DNA of 64,000 nucleotides from Pseudomonadota bacterium (lineage in GTDB: Bacteria; Pseudomonadota; Gammaproteobacteria; Burkholderiales; Burkholderiaceae_C), in contig JAJXTO010000001.1 of the NCBI GenBank assembly GCA_021783695.1, positions 84,068 through 148,067 on the forward strand, read 5' to 3'. Shown piece after piece: positions 49,857-58,551 of this stretch (its first letter is position 1; each line of letters opens with the position of its first letter). Under the pieces are notes generated by a model. It made no database searches and had not been told where the DNA came from. It worked only from the letters and a program-made list of their open reading frames with translations. A program made the position numbers and the translations under genes.

Positions 49857-49871
49857 ATGGGTGTAGCGCAA

Positions 49872-50882
49872 TCAGTCGAACGGCACCGGGCGCTTGGTGC
49901 TGTCAGACGACGGCGGCAGCAGCGGCAGCAGGATTTGCGGCTGTTCTCCCGTCAGCGTTTTGAGGAAGGCCACGATGTCGGCATTTTCCTGCTCGGAGTA
50001 TTTGCGCCCCAGTTGCAGCCGACCCATGATGTCCACGGCCTCCTTGAGCGTATCGGCCTGCCCGTCGTGGAAGTAGGGATAGGTCAGCTCGACATTGCGC
50101 AGCGTGGGCACCTTGAAGTTGAAGCGGTCTGCATCCTTGCCGGTCACTGCGGCGCGTCCCACTTCCTTGTTGGCCGTTTTGTAGGGCTCCAGAATCCCCA
50201 TTTTCTGGAACGAAGTGCCCCCCATGATGGTGCCGTAATGGCAGGCGATGCAGCCGCTGTCCTTGAACAGCTTGTAGCCCGCAAGCTCCTGCGTGGTCAT
50301 GGCTTTTTTGTCTCCCTTGAGCCAGAGATCGAAGCGTGAATTGGGCGTGACCAGCGTGTCCTCGAACGCAGCGATGGCGGTGGTGATTTCGTCGATGGTC
50401 ACCTTGTCGTTGCCGAAGGCCGCCTTGAATTCGGCGCGGTAAGCCGGAATCGAGGCCACCACGTCTGCCGCGAGTTCATGCGTGAAGCCCATTTCGCCGG
50501 GGTTGGCGATGGGGCCGCCCGCCTGCTCTTTCAGATCTTTGGCGCGGCCATCCCAGAATTGGGCCAGGTTCATGCCCGAGTTGAGCACCGTGGGCGAATT
50601 GATCGGCCCCTGATGCCACTTGTGCCCCACCGAGGTCTTGATATTGTCGGTGCCCCCCATGCTCAGGTTATGGCAGGTATTGCACGACAGCACGCCCGAC
50701 TTGGACAGTCGCGGATCGAAATACAGCTTCTTGCCCAGCTCGACCATGGCCGGGTTAATGACCTTGAACGGCTCGATGGGCTGGATGGGTTCATTGCTCT
50801 GCGCGTAGGCCGCACCGCTGGCCAGCAAGGCGGCGCAGGCAACGGCGCGTAAGGTCCATTTGAAACGGTTTGGGGTTTGCAT
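49872..50882 (-). CDS. Di-haem cytochrome c peroxidase
   Basis: A 336-residue periplasmic enzyme of the CcpA/MauG family that reduces hydrogen peroxide with electrons from cytochrome c. The start at 50882 (MQTPNRF) follows GGGAGA and gives a signal peptide ending near AYA-QS (residue 28). Two CxxCH haem sites are visible: Cys67-His71 (CNTCH) and Cys211-His215 (CIACH). Methionines near 250 and 290 could provide the distal ligand of the high-potential haem. It is monocistronic and transcribed divergently from the methyltransferase gene. Confidence 0.94.
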   Translation of the reverse strand: MQTPNRFKWTLRAVACAALLASGAAYAQSNEPIQPIEPFKVINPAMVELGKKLYFDPRLSKSGVLSCNTCHNLSMGGTDNIKTSVGHKWHQGPINSPTVLNSGMNLAQFWDGRAKDLKEQAGGPIANPGEMGFTHELAADVVASIPAYRAEFKAAFGNDKVTIDEITTAIAAFEDTLVTPNSRFDLWLKGDKKAMTTQELAGYKLFKDSGCIACHYGTIMGGTSFQKMGILEPYKTANKEVGRAAVTGKDADRFNFKVPTLRNVELTYPYFHDGQADTLKEAVDIMGRLQLGRKYSEQENADIVAFLKTLTGEQPQILLPLLPPSSDSTKRPVPFD

Positions 50883-51100
50883 CTTTTTTCTCCCGTGAAC
50901 TGACAAAAACATCGGTCGGCGCCATATGAAACGTCATGTTGTGTTTGGTGACATTTGATGACATTCGAGGGAAGCTTATGCGGGTTAACCCTTTGTGTTT
51001 TTGCGCTGCAACAAACCCGGACCAACCAGCGCATCCGGGCGTTGCACACCCGAAAATCGCCGCGCACCTATCATCTACTCCTGATTTTTCGAGACTCTCC

Positions 51101-51544
51101 ATGCAGACCCATACCCTCTCCCGCCTCTGGGTGGCCGCCCAGTTCGGGCTCATCGGTCTGATGATCGTCTGGCCCGCGCCGCACTGGGCGCGCGGCTGGT
51201 TGTCGTATGCGCTGCTGCTGGCCGGGTCGGCGCTGGTGCTGTGGGTGTTCTGGCACAACCGGCCGGGCAACTTCAACATCGTGCCCGAACCGCGCAAGGG
51301 CGCGCATCTGGTGACCACGGGGCCCTATCGCTGGGTACGCCACCCCATGTATGTCGCGCTGATCCTGTTCATGGCCGGAGTGGCCGCAGCGGCGCACAGC
51401 CCGGTGCAGTGGGGGTTTTGGATCGCCCTGTGCGTGGTGCTGAACTTCAAGGCGGCAATGGAAGAGCGCCTGCTAAGGGGCGTCTGGCCGGATTACTCGG
51501 GCTATATGCGCGTCACGCGCCGCTTCATTCCCGGCCTGTGGTGA
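51101..51544 (+). CDS. Isoprenylcysteine carboxyl methyltransferase-like membrane protein
   Basis: A 147-residue membrane protein with four hydrophobic segments. The C-terminal half has the family motif GPYRWVRHPMYVALIL, followed by ALCVVLNFKAAMEERLLRG and YMRVTRRFIPGLW. Bacterial members act on small lipophilic or metal-modified substrates; this one is unassigned. The start at 51101 (MQTHTLSR) is preferred over upstream in-frame ATGs, which would add non-conserved sequence. Its last 72 bases overlap the 3' end of the convergent permease gene on the other strand. Confidence 0.82.
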   Translation: MQTHTLSRLWVAAQFGLIGLMIVWPAPHWARGWLSYALLLAGSALVLWVFWHNRPGNFNIVPEPRKGAHLVTTGPYRWVRHPMYVALILFMAGVAAAAHSPVQWGFWIALCVVLNFKAAMEERLLRGVWPDYSGYMRVTRRFIPGLW

Positions 51545-52252
51545 GGCCCAGGCCAGCAAGAACGGAAACGCCAGCCCGCCGCAGACCGCCTGCGACAGCA
51601 TGGCAGACAGCGCGCGTCCATCCGGAATGAAGTTCCAGCTCGGGCTGAAGGCCACGGCCACCAAGGGCAGCAGCAGGGCGGCGACGCTGAGTTGATAAAA
51701 GCGCCAGCGCATCAGGTCTTGCGGCGCCATCCGCGCACAGCCGGTTTGGCGAAACCCGATCACAAAGCTTCCTGCGGCCACCAGGGTCAGCAGCCAGGCG
51801 CCGCCCTGCGCGGCCTTCCAGGACCAGACGCCCAGCAGCAATCCGCAGATCATGCCCAGAAGCCACAGCGGAACACGCGCCGGGCGCCACGCTGCGCGCC
51901 CGGCGCTCAAGGCCAGCAGCGCTAGCAGCAGAAAATTGAGGGCCACCAGCCAGAGCGCCTGGCGATCCACGGCGAGATACAGACAGCCCCATTGCAGCGT
52001 GAATAGCACGCCGCCCCACAGCGCAGACAGCAGCGAGGCCCCTTGCGCAAACAGGGCGGTGCCCCGCCAGCGCGTCCACAGCCACAGCAGCAGCATGGCC
52101 CAGGCCGCTGCAATGGCCGCCTGAAACAGGGGGGCCACCTGCGCGGCCACGGACTGGCTGCTGCCATATTGCACCAGCCAGCACATCAGGGCGCCAAGCA
52201 GCGGCGCCAGGGGCTTGAGCCGGGACAGAACAGGAATGGAACGGCGCGACAT
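51473..52252 (-). CDS. EamA-like (drug/metabolite transporter) membrane protein
   Basis: A 259-residue membrane protein with about nine hydrophobic segments and a loop pattern like the drug/metabolite transporter group, though neither EamA repeat is strongly typical. The start at 52252 (MSRRSIPVL) is the first sensible one. The final 24 residues (AGNEAARDAHIARVIRPDA) are hydrophilic and encoded opposite the 3' end of the methyltransferase gene, giving a 72-bp convergent antisense overlap. Substrate unknown. Confidence 0.68.
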   Translation of the reverse strand: MSRRSIPVLSRLKPLAPLLGALMCWLVQYGSSQSVAAQVAPLFQAAIAAAWAMLLLWLWTRWRGTALFAQGASLLSALWGGVLFTLQWGCLYLAVDRQALWLVALNFLLLALLALSAGRAAWRPARVPLWLLGMICGLLLGVWSWKAAQGGAWLLTLVAAGSFVIGFRQTGCARMAPQDLMRWRFYQLSVAALLLPLVAVAFSPSWNFIPDGRALSAMLSQAVCGGLAFPFLLAWASPQAGNEAARDAHIARVIRPDAP

Positions 52253-52368
52253 GGCTGCATTGTGGCCGAATGCACAGGGGCGGCACCCGCTTCGCACTGA
52301 GACATGTCAAGCCACACATCACAAATCTCTGCTGCAATGTGTTCACCCACTCCAAGCCGCAGCACGCC

Positions 52369-52842
52369 ATGAACTGGAACGCTCTCGCTCAATTCCTCCA
52401 CATCCTCGCCGTGGTTCTCTGGATCGGCGGCATTGTGTTCATGGACGGATTCCTCGCCCCGGCGCTGCGGCGGGCTCTGGCGCAGGCGCAGCAGCGGGCG
52501 CAATTGCTTTATGTGCTGTTCCGCAACTTCTTCGCCGCGATCTGGGGCGCGGGCGCGACGCTGGTGATCACCGGCTACGGCATGGTGTTTCTGCGCGGCG
52601 GCCTTGGCGCGCTGAGCGCGGCGCAATGGGTGATGGTGGTGCTGGGCAGCGTCATGGTGCTGCTGGCGCTGTACATCTTTTTCGTGCCCTTCCTGCGCAT
52701 GCGCGCCGCGGTGCTGCGGGCCGACTGGAGTGCGGCCTGCGCCCAGGCCGGGCAGATCAGGCTGCTGTCCACGGTGAATATCGTGCTCGCCGTGCCCACC
52801 ATCCTGTCCGGAGTCTGGGCGATCTTCGGCCCGCTGGTTTGA
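52369..52842 (+). CDS. CopD-like small integral membrane protein
   Basis: A 157-residue protein with four predicted membrane helices. The first helix (FLHILAVVLWIGGIVFMDG) has the His-Ile...Trp-Ile-Gly-Gly pattern seen in CopD-like and related haem/copper-linked membrane proteins, and an Arg-rich loop follows. The start at 52369 (MNWNALAQ) fits this. It stands alone between the permease gene (divergent) and the GST gene (convergent, 15 bp). Function unknown. Confidence 0.7.
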   Translation: MNWNALAQFLHILAVVLWIGGIVFMDGFLAPALRRALAQAQQRAQLLYVLFRNFFAAIWGAGATLVITGYGMVFLRGGLGALSAAQWVMVVLGSVMVLLALYIFFVPFLRMRAAVLRADWSAACAQAGQIRLLSTVNIVLAVPTILSGVWAIFGPLV

Positions 52843-52857
52843 GGGGCGATACCCGCT

Positions 52858-53472
52858 TCAGGCTTTTTTCGCCTCGCGCTCCGCGGCCAGGGTCGCGGCC
52901 ACTCCGGGACGCGCTTCCATGCGGGCCTTGTAGCGCGCGAGCGCGGGCCAGGGCGACAGATCCACGCCGACATACGCTGCCCAGGTCATCACGGTGTAGA
53001 GGTAGGCGTCGGCCACGCTGAAACCGCCGGGCATGAGGTAGTCCTGTTTGTCGAGGGTGTGCGCGATCAGGGCGAAGCGTTCGGCCAGACGCGCTTTTTG
53101 CGCGGCGATGAGCTCGGCGCCGCTGGCCGGGTTGAACAGCGGACTGAACTGCTTGTGCAACTCGGTGGAGATGAAATTCAGCCACTCCTGCAACTGGTAG
53201 CGCGGCACGGTGCCATTGGCCGGGGCGAGGTGCAGCTCGGGCTTGCGGTCAGCGAGGTATTGCACGATGGCCGGGCCTTCGGTGAGGAGGGTGCCGTCGT
53301 CCAGCTCCAGGGTGGGCACATAGCCCTTGGGGTTGATGGTGCGAAAGTCGCGGCCGTCGCTGGTCTGCTTGGTCTTGAGATCGACCATGACCACGTCGTG
53401 CGGCAGACCGAGTTCGTGCAGCACGATGTGCGGGGACAGTGAGCAGGCGCCGGGGCTGTAATAAAGCTTCAT
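52858..53472 (-). CDS. Beta-class glutathione S-transferase
   Basis: A 204-residue enzyme. The N-terminal thioredoxin-like domain begins MKLYYSPGACSLSPHIVLHE with Cys10, the residue typical of bacterial beta-class enzymes. It is followed by the cis-Pro loop (GYVPTLEL) and the glutathione-binding LLTEGPAIVQYL. The C-terminal helical domain ends at about 204. Roles include conjugation of electrophiles and disulfide reduction. It is monocistronic. Confidence 0.93.
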   Translation of the reverse strand: MKLYYSPGACSLSPHIVLHELGLPHDVVMVDLKTKQTSDGRDFRTINPKGYVPTLELDDGTLLTEGPAIVQYLADRKPELHLAPANGTVPRYQLQEWLNFISTELHKQFSPLFNPASGAELIAAQKARLAERFALIAHTLDKQDYLMPGGFSVADAYLYTVMTWAAYVGVDLSPWPALARYKARMEARPGVAATLAAEREAKKA

Positions 53473-53570
53473 TGAGGGTTTCCAGGGAGTTTGCCGCAGT
53501 CTTGCTGCCGCGGCGTTGAGTGGAATGTAATCGTAGGCCGGGGCGCGATTTTCTGCAGACGCCCGCCTGC

Positions 53571-54302
53571 TCAGGCCGCCGCGGTGGCCCGCGCCTGTCT
53601 GGCCAGATCGACCAGGGCCGCGCGGGCGGACTCGGCATCGCGCACCTCGGCTGGAAAATCAAAACGCAGCAGATGTCCGTCGGCGCGCACATCGAAGCCG
53701 TCGCAGTCGATGCCGACCATGGCGGCGTCCAGCACGTCCACGCCATGCACATGGCGGCAGTATTCGCGCAGGTTGTGGGCGTGATCGGCGTTCATGTGCG
53801 CGAGGATGTCGGCTTCCGCCTCGGCCAGCAGCGGGGCGGGCGGCGGGGCGTAGCGCTCGGGGCGAATCCAGTGAATCTTGCCGAAGCCGCCGATGTAGCG
53901 CACGTCCTCCACCATCAGGCGGTAGAAATGAAAGTCGTGCATGGCGAAATAGCCTTCGGCCTGGGGCAGATGGCGCAGGTAGCGCGCGCCGAAGGCGGCC
54001 TTGTCGGGCAGCCGCTCGGCGCGGCCCACCAGGGTGACACGGCCTGCGGCCTGCATGTCCTCCACGCAGGGATGGACGATGAGGCTGACCCGCGGGTCGG
54101 CGTCGATGTTCTTGGTGTGCTCGGCCAGGGTGGAGATCAGGATGACCGGATTGCCGTCGTGATCGAGCACATAGGGTGACACCGAGCCGAAGGGAAAACC
54201 CTCCAGCCGTTTGGACAGGGTGGACAGCACGCCGTTTTGATGGGCGCGCACAAACAGCCGGGCTTCCTTGCCAAGCGCCAGCGCGTGTTCGGTATCAGCC
54301 AT
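53571..54302 (-). CDS. HugZ-like pyridoxamine-5'-phosphate-oxidase-fold protein
   Basis: A 243-residue protein. The N-terminal split-barrel flavin-binding fold (about 1-150, LFVRAHQNGVLSTLSKRLEGFPFGSVSPYVLD) is followed by a DUF2470 domain (about 165-240, AEADILAHMNADHAHNLREYC). This pairing is typical of haem-utilisation proteins such as HugZ, which degrade haem, and of CREG-like proteins. His residues of the C-terminal loop (HMNADHAHN) suit haem contact. A GGAGGA site precedes the ATG at 54302. It follows the ampG gene by 65 bp on the same strand but may have its own promoter. Confidence 0.85.
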   Translation of the reverse strand: MADTEHALALGKEARLFVRAHQNGVLSTLSKRLEGFPFGSVSPYVLDHDGNPVILISTLAEHTKNIDADPRVSLIVHPCVEDMQAAGRVTLVGRAERLPDKAAFGARYLRHLPQAEGYFAMHDFHFYRLMVEDVRYIGGFGKIHWIRPERYAPPPAPLLAEAEADILAHMNADHAHNLREYCRHVHGVDVLDAAMVGIDCDGFDVRADGHLLRFDFPAEVRDAESARAALVDLARQARATAAA

Positions 54303-54367
54303 GATGTATTCCTCCGTCAATCCGGCGTCATTCGAGCAAGCGCGGCTTAAGGCCCGCTGAACTGTGC

Positions 54368-55732
54368 TTAAGGGTTGGTGACATCGCGCGCGGTGATGGT
54401 GTCGCGCAGCCAGTAGATCAGCACCACGCCGGGCGCGGCGGCAACCACGGTGAACAGGTAGAACGTGGGCCACCCCATCGCATCCACCAGATACCCGGTG
54501 GCCGGGCCGACATACACCCGCCCCACCGCGGACAACGCCGACAGCAGCGCGAACTGCGTGGCGGAAAACCGCACGTCGCACAGCGCCGAGAGCAGCGCAA
54601 CGAACGCCGCCGTGCCCATGCCGCCGGTGAAATTTTCGATGCCGACTGCCGCTCCCATGAGCACCAGACTCTTGGGCGAAACCGCCAGCACCCAGTACGC
54701 CAGATTGGAGCCGCCCTGCAGCACGCCGAACAGCAGGAGCGCGCGCCACAGCCCGAGCCGCGCCTGCAGCGCGCCGCCCAGCAGCGCGCCGACGATGGTG
54801 GCCGCCAGGCCCATGCTCTTGTTCATCAGCCCCACGTCCGCCGGGCTGAAGCCCACGCCGCGGATCAGGAAGGTGGTGGACAGCGCCCCGGCAAAGGCAT
54901 CGCCGAGTTTGTAGAACACAATGGCCAGCAGCAGCATCCACGCGCCCTTGCGGCTGAAAAACTCCTGCAGCGGCTCGACCACCGCTTCACGCAGGGTGCG
55001 CGGCGGCGTGGCATGCACCGGCGGGCGTGGCGCCCACAGCGTGGCTAGGGTCAGGAGCAGCATCAGCGCGGCCATCAGCGCATACACCCCGCGCCAGCCG
55101 GTCACGTCCGTGGCCAGCCACAGGGCCAGGCCGCCGGACACGATCATCGCCAGACGGTAACCCAATACCAGCACCGCCGCGCCCGCGCTGCGCTCTTCGG
55201 CAGGCAGCACATCGGTGCGGTAGGCGTCGATGACGATGTCTTGCGAGGCGGAGAAAAACGCCACGCCCACCGCCAGCAGCAGCAGCGGCACGGCGCGGGC
55301 GCTGGCGGCATCCACGCCGAGCCGCTCGGCCGCATGCACCAGCCCAGGCCAGGCCGCGGCCTGATCCGGCCCCGGCACGCCAATGAAGGCCATCATGCCC
55401 AGCATGGCCACCAGCAGCAACTGCGCCAGCAGCAGCCAGCCGCGCCGCCGCCCCAGCCAGCGGCCCCACAGCGGCACGGTAAACCGATCCATCGCCGGCG
55501 ACCACAGGAACTTGAACACGTAGGCCTGCCCGACCAGGGTGGCAAAGCCGATGGCTTTGAGACTCAACCCCTCCACCGTGAGCCAGGCCTGCAGCGTGCC
55601 CGCGGTCAGCGCCAGCGGCAGGCCGGAGGAAAACCCGAGCAGCAGAACGGCGGCAATGCGCCGGTTGCCGAACACCGCCCAGGCAGAAACGGCGGGCGGC
55701 GTGTCGTTCATGGAATCTGCGGAAGCGGACAT
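54368..55732 (-). CDS. ampG: AmpG-type muropeptide permease
   Basis: A 454-residue major facilitator of the AmpG type, which imports anhydromuropeptides for cell-wall recycling. Twelve membrane segments are present. Recognisable blocks are LLLGFSSGLPLALTAGTLQAWL, FKFLWSPAMDR, FFSASQDIVIDAYRTDVLP and VGIENFTGGMGTAAFVALLSALCD. The start at 55732 (MSASADSM) is not supported by a good ribosome-binding site; 55711 (MNDTPP) is an alternative. No beta-lactamase regulator or amidase gene adjoins it. Confidence 0.9.
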   Translation of the reverse strand: MSASADSMNDTPPAVSAWAVFGNRRIAAVLLLGFSSGLPLALTAGTLQAWLTVEGLSLKAIGFATLVGQAYVFKFLWSPAMDRFTVPLWGRWLGRRRGWLLLAQLLLVAMLGMMAFIGVPGPDQAAAWPGLVHAAERLGVDAASARAVPLLLLAVGVAFFSASQDIVIDAYRTDVLPAEERSAGAAVLVLGYRLAMIVSGGLALWLATDVTGWRGVYALMAALMLLLTLATLWAPRPPVHATPPRTLREAVVEPLQEFFSRKGAWMLLLAIVFYKLGDAFAGALSTTFLIRGVGFSPADVGLMNKSMGLAATIVGALLGGALQARLGLWRALLLFGVLQGGSNLAYWVLAVSPKSLVLMGAAVGIENFTGGMGTAAFVALLSALCDVRFSATQFALLSALSAVGRVYVGPATGYLVDAMGWPTFYLFTVVAAAPGVVLIYWLRDTITARDVTNP

Positions 55733-55781
55733 CGAGCGAGGAAAGCGGTGAGCCAGGGCGCAGGATACCCAAGCCCGGCCT

Positions 55782-56105
55782 TCAACCCGGCGCCATCTCT
55801 CCGGGCAGAGGCCAGCCGAGCAGTTCGGCCAGACGGTTGACCACCCACTGCGCCTCTTTGGCGTCCACGCCGGAATCTGGCGCGCGCAGGCCGCGATAGA
55901 CCCGTTGCAGAACGTCGTCGTCGGTGACATGCAGGCTGGACTTGATCTCCGCGGCATGTTCGGTCAGCACCGTGGCGAGGTCTTCGCAGAACTCGTAGCG
56001 GGCGGTGATGACCTCGCGCGGTGCGCTGGGACGGGTGCGATGCGGCTCCAGGTACAGCGCGATGAAAGACGGCGGAACGATGAGTTGTGAGTCGTCCGCC
56101 ATCAT
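55782..56105 (-). CDS. Small conserved protein of unknown function
   Basis: A 107-residue soluble protein I cannot assign to a characterised family; similar proteins in Burkholderiales are annotated only as conserved hypothetical. It has a helical, acidic centre (YEFCEDLATVLTEHAAEIKSSLHVTDDDVLQRVYRGL) and ends in GWPLPGEMAPG. Its start overlaps the aldo/keto reductase stop by four bases (ATGA), so the two are translationally coupled. Two consecutive ATGs make the exact start uncertain by one codon. Confidence 0.72.
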   Translation of the reverse strand: MMADDSQLIVPPSFIALYLEPHRTRPSAPREVITARYEFCEDLATVLTEHAAEIKSSLHVTDDDVLQRVYRGLRAPDSGVDAKEAQWVVNRLAELLGWPLPGEMAPG

Positions 56106-57082
56106 TCGAATCCGACGACCGGATGGGGCTGGTAGGACGCCTCCAGCGCCATGCGCTCGGCAGCGCCGAGCTTCACCGACAGCGCCGCCACCGCATCAAG
56201 CAGATGCTGCGGCCTGGACGCGCCGATGATGGGTGCCGTCACGCCCGGTGTGCCCAGCAGCCAGGCCAGCGCCAGTTGCGCGCGCGGCACGCCGCGTTGC
56301 AGCGCCAGCGCGCCCAGGGCCTCGGCCACTTCGTGGTCGTTCTCTTCGGTGCGGGCGAAGAGTTTGGCGCCGAACGCATCGCTGGCGATGCGCGGAGTGT
56401 GCTCGCCCCAGGGACGCGCCAGCCGCCCGCGTGCCAATGGACTCCAGGGCAGCACGGCCACGCCCTGATCGCGGCACAGCGGCAGCATCTCGCGCTCTTC
56501 CTCGCGGTAGAGCAGGCTGAGTTCGGGCTGCATGCTGACAAAGCGTGTCCACCCATGCTGCTGCGCGATCTGCTGGGCTTTGGCGAACTGCCAGGCGAAC
56601 ATGCTCGACGCGCCGATGTAGCGTGCCTTGCCCGCCTTGACCACGTCGTGCAGCGCTTCCATGGTTTCTTCGATGGGGGTGTGCGGGTCCCAGCGGTGGA
56701 TCTGGTAAAGGTCGACATAGTCCATGCCCAGCCGCTTCAGGCTGGCGTCGATCTCGAACAGGATGGCCTTGCGCGACAGGCCGCCGATATTGGGCGCCTG
56801 CCGCGATGGAAAGCGCACCTTGGTGGCCACGACGATTTCTTCGCGGCGGGTGAATTCGGGCAGCACGCGGCCGAGAATTTCTTCCGAGGTGCCATCGGAA
56901 TAGGAATTGGCGGTATCGAAAAAATTGATCCCCAGCTCCACCGCCTGGCGGATCAGCGGGCGGCTGCTGGCCTCATCCAGCGTCCAGGGATGGTTGCCGC
57001 GCTCGGGCACGCCATAGGTCATGCAACCTAGGCAGATGCGCGACACTTCAAGGCCGGTGTGGCCCAGACGGGTGGTTTGCAT
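56102..57082 (-). CDS. Aldo/keto reductase
   Basis: A 326-residue NADPH-dependent oxidoreductase with a TIM-barrel fold. The catalytic Asp and Tyr lie in FFDTANSYSDGTSEEILG, Lys in VATKVRF and His in DLYQIHRWD; the cofactor-binding end is PIIGASRPQHL. It resembles the YajO/YhdN group. A CAAGGAG site precedes the ATG at 57082. It is coupled to the small protein gene downstream. Substrate unknown. Confidence 0.92.
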   Translation of the reverse strand: MQTTRLGHTGLEVSRICLGCMTYGVPERGNHPWTLDEASSRPLIRQAVELGINFFDTANSYSDGTSEEILGRVLPEFTRREEIVVATKVRFPSRQAPNIGGLSRKAILFEIDASLKRLGMDYVDLYQIHRWDPHTPIEETMEALHDVVKAGKARYIGASSMFAWQFAKAQQIAQQHGWTRFVSMQPELSLLYREEEREMLPLCRDQGVAVLPWSPLARGRLARPWGEHTPRIASDAFGAKLFARTEENDHEVAEALGALALQRGVPRAQLALAWLLGTPGVTAPIIGASRPQHLLDAVAALSVKLGAAERMALEASYQPHPVVGFE

Positions 57083-57147
57083 GCGGTGGCTCCTTGCAAA
57101 CCTGCATTGCAGCACAGCGCGCCGGGCAGCGCAAAACAGAGCGGCGC

Positions 57148-58551
57148 TTACCGCAGCAGGATGGGCTCGCCCGCGCCCGGGATCTGCCACGGGATGTGCC
57201 GCTGCTGCAGCTGTTCGCTGAATGCCTTCATGCCGCGGTCATAGTCGCCATGCACCAGGAACACCTTGTGCGGCGCGCCACAGCGGGCCAGCCAGGCCAG
57301 CAGTTCGCTCTGCCCGGCATGGGCGGAAAAGCCGTTGATGGTATGGATCTGCGCGCGCACCTGGATGTCTTCATCGAACAGGCGCACATGCTTTGCGCCG
57401 TCGATGATGAGGCGGGCGAGGGTGCCGCCCGCTGCGTAGCCGACGAAGATCACGCTGGCTGCCGCATTCCACAGGTTGTGCCGCAGGTGATGGCGCACGC
57501 GCCCGCCGGTGGCCATGCCCGAACCGGCCATGATGACCGCGCCGCCGCGGATGGTGTTGATGGCCATGGAGTCCGACGCATCCCGCGTCATGCGCAGCCC
57601 CGGCAGGGCAAAGGGGTCGCTGCTCCGCAGGCGGGAGTTGAATTCGGCGCGCATGGCCTCGGGGTAGCGGGTGAAGATCTCGGTGGCGGAAATGGCCATG
57701 GGCGAGTCGAGAAAGGCGGTGAGATGGCGTGGCAGCTTGCCCTGCTCCATGCCCAGGGACAGGGCGTACAGCACCTCCTGCGCGCGTTCGAGGGCGAAGG
57801 TGGGAATGACCACGTTGCCGCCGCGCGTGTGGGTGACGGAGATGGCGTCGATGAGTTCGTCGATCGACGCGCCCCAGGCGCGGTGGTCACGGTCGCCGTA
57901 GGTGGTTTCCATCACCACGAAGTCGGGCGGTGCCGGCGGGGCTTGCGGATCGTCGAGCAGCGGGCGGCCCGGATTGCCGATGTCCCCGGAGAAGTAGAGG
58001 GTGTGCGTCGTGCCGCCGTCGCGCAGTTCGAGAAAGATGGAGGCCGAGCCGAGAATATGCCCTGCGTTCATGAACGTGGCCTGCACGCCGTCTGCCACCT
58101 GCATGGGCTGGCCGTAGCTGGCCGCGCCGTCGAAATAGTCCATGCTGTGAAATGCATCGGCCAGGGTGTAGAGCGGCTGCGGCGGCGTGGCTTCGCCGCG
58201 GTGGCGGGCGTGGCGCTCGGCGCGGCGCGCTTCTTCTTCCTGCAGCCCGGCGGAGTCGGTCAGGACAAGACGGGCGAGTTCGCGTGTGGGCGCGGTGGAG
58301 AGGATGCGGCCGCGAAAGCCCCGCTTCACCAGCAGGGGAATGCGGCCGCAGTGGTCGAGGTGGGCATGGGTGAGCAGCAGGACATCGATCTTGGCCGCGT
58401 CGAAGCCGAAGTCCTGCGCGTTTTCCTCGGCCAGCTCGCGGCCGCCCTGAAACAGGCCGCAGTCGATGAGGATGCGGGCGTGGTCGGTTTCGATCAGGTG
58501 GCAGGAGCCGGTCACCTGCTTGGCGGCTCCGTGGCAGGACAGTCGGATCAT
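57148..58551 (-). CDS. Metallo-beta-lactamase/beta-CASP RNase-like hydrolase
   Basis: A 467-residue protein of the RNA-specificity (beta-CASP) branch of the metallo-beta-lactamase fold, related to CPSF73 and RNase J. The metal motif is THAHLDH (61-67), preceded by DCGLFQGG and followed by AGHILGSASIF and SGDIG. The beta-CASP part includes VIPTFALERAQEVLY and the C-terminal GFSAHAGQSELLAWL and LVHGDY motifs. It probably cleaves RNA. Its start overlaps the stop of the PRPP-synthetase-like gene (ATGA), making it the last gene of a three-gene operon with a nucleoside phosphorylase. Confidence 0.88.
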   Translation of the reverse strand: MIRLSCHGAAKQVTGSCHLIETDHARILIDCGLFQGGRELAEENAQDFGFDAAKIDVLLLTHAHLDHCGRIPLLVKRGFRGRILSTAPTRELARLVLTDSAGLQEEEARRAERHARHRGEATPPQPLYTLADAFHSMDYFDGAASYGQPMQVADGVQATFMNAGHILGSASIFLELRDGGTTHTLYFSGDIGNPGRPLLDDPQAPPAPPDFVVMETTYGDRDHRAWGASIDELIDAISVTHTRGGNVVIPTFALERAQEVLYALSLGMEQGKLPRHLTAFLDSPMAISATEIFTRYPEAMRAEFNSRLRSSDPFALPGLRMTRDASDSMAINTIRGGAVIMAGSGMATGGRVRHHLRHNLWNAAASVIFVGYAAGGTLARLIIDGAKHVRLFDEDIQVRAQIHTINGFSAHAGQSELLAWLARCGAPHKVFLVHGDYDRGMKAFSEQLQQRHIPWQIPGAGEPILLR

